From the NCBI GenBank assembly GCA_036785705.1, contig JAWUZG010000036.1, forward strand, positions 13,201,501 through 13,265,500: a stretch of 64,000 bases of DNA, written 5' to 3'. A program made the translations under genes and the position numbers. Under the pieces are notes generated by a model. That model worked only from the letters and a program-made list of their open reading frames with translations, was not told where the DNA came from and made no database searches. This document shows, in pieces, positions 63,225-64,000 of this stretch. This DNA is from Acanthornis magna (taxonomy: Eukaryota > Chordata > Aves > Passeriformes > Acanthizidae). The first letter of the stretch is position 1. Each line of letters begins with the position of its first letter.

Positions 63225-63920
63225 ACTGGCTAGGGCTGACCCACTGGGGAGCAGCTCCGGTGGACAACAAGCTGTCCATGAGCCAGCAGTGTGTCCTTGT
63301 GGCCAAGAAGGCCAATGGTATCCTGGGGACATTGGGAAGAGCATTGCCAGCAGGTCGAGGGAGGTGATTCTGGCCCTGCACTCAGCCCTGGTGAGGCCTC
63401 ACATGGAACCTTGTGTCCAGTTCTGGGCTCCTCAGGACAAGGGAGATTTTAACTTCTCAGGACAATGGAGCTCCTGGAGCAGATCCAGCAAAGGACTACA
63501 AAGGTGATGAGGGGACTGGAGCATCTCTCCTATGAGGAAAAGCTGAAGGAGCTGAAGAAAAGCTCAGAAGAGATGACTGAGAGGGGATCTGATCAATGTC
63601 TATCAGTATCTGAAGGAGGGTGTCAAGGGGATGGATCAGGCCCTTCTCAGTGATGCTGAGCAATAGGACAGGAGGCAATGGCAGAAACTGATGCACAGAA
63701 GTTCCACCTGGACACATTTTTACTGTGCAGGTGACCACACACTAGAACAGATTGTCCAGAGAGGCTGTGGAGTCTCTCTCACTGGAGATGCTCAAGAACC
63801 ATCTGGATGCAATCCTGTGCCATGTGCTCTAGGATGGCCCTACTTGAGCAGGGAGACTGGCCCAGATGACTCACTGTGTTCCCCTCCAGTGTTACCCATT
63901 CTGGGATTCTGTGATGCAGT
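63225..63920 (+). mobile_element. CR1 LINE 3' fragment, forward, with intact terminal octamers
   Basis: Covers the C-terminal RT region (AAGCTGTCCATGAGCCAGCA, 63269; GGCCAAGAAGGCCAATGG, 63301; a decayed [18 protein letters not shown] stretch near 63370) and the 3' untranslated tail. It finishes with TTCTGGGATTCTGTGATG (63899-63916). Frameshifts break the coding part. Confidence 0.92.
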
Positions 63921-64000
63921 TTAAATTGATTTGAATTCCTTACTCTGAACATCTGTCTCTATTTCAGCATAGCAGCACCACTGTATGCAAAAAATATAGC

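Noticed and set aside
35263..64000. Search for the PDE4D7 first exon (about 14 N-terminal residues)
   Set aside because: I scanned for the reverse complement of a plausible start and found none. It is probably beyond the window, but a short exon could be missed by eye.
1..64000. Search for the intronic microRNA miR-582 known from mammalian PDE4D
   Set aside because: No match to its mature arms was noticed on either strand. The nearest look-alike string at 23820-23830 is inside the retrovirus and lacks a hairpin partner.
1..64000. CRISPR arrays, operons, phage or plasmid features
   Set aside because: The sequence is clearly vertebrate nuclear DNA. Regular repeat-spacer structure and dense coding are absent.

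Overview
The window is bird nuclear DNA, very probably from a songbird. It is AT-rich intronic sequence with one CpG island, several avian CR1 LINE fragments, avian-type retroviral LTRs and one tRNA(Ile)-headed SINE of the kind described in zebra finch. No bacterial or viral gene organisation is present. Family names rest on recognition, because no database search was possible.

The only host gene I can support is PDE4D, the cAMP-specific 3',5'-phosphodiesterase 4D gene, read on the minus strand. Two alternative 5' coding exons are visible. One at 35027-35262 encodes most of the PDE4D7-type N-terminus, including a conserved RRLS kinase site. The other at 4122-4492 is the complete coding part of the PDE4D4-type first exon, inside a CpG island (about 3590-5000) with a TATA-like element and a CCAAT box upstream. 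Both exons end in the same phase (two bases into a codon) at consensus donors, so each can splice to the same downstream exon, which lies beyond base 1. The catalytic domain, the UCR modules and the first exon of the long PDE4D7-type transcript are outside the window. PDE4D is Z-linked in birds whose genomes are known, so this is probably Z chromosome sequence.

Layout: 1-3580 is intron with nothing recognised. 3590-5000 is the CpG island, promoter and PDE4D4-type exon. 5.4-7.2 kb has a GT-rich tract and an antisense CR1 tail. 7.4-21.6 kb is plain intron with a 45-base poly-T tract. 21666-28712 is a decayed gammaretrovirus-like endogenous retrovirus: two diverged LTRs, a proline-type primer site, gag and pol remnants with destroyed catalytic motifs, almost no env, and what looks like a nested insertion in pol. 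32945-32995 is a perfect hairpin. 35.0-35.3 kb is the PDE4D7-type exon. 36576-37596 and 44358-44956 are two solo LTRs. CR1 pieces follow at 41.4, 43.0, 46.2 and 47.8-49.5 kb (minus) and at 52.9, 54.9, 56.8 and 63.2 kb (plus). 61455-61582 is the SINE.

Functionally, the window shows how one phosphodiesterase gene gains different N-termini, which set partner binding and localisation, from separate 5' exons tens of kilobases apart. The large introns between them collect retroelements. I found no previously undescribed biological system. The items most worth checking are the 22-bp perfect inverted repeat, the tRNA-derived SINE, the nested and mutated retrovirus, and the shortened proline-rich segment in the PDE4D4-type exon.
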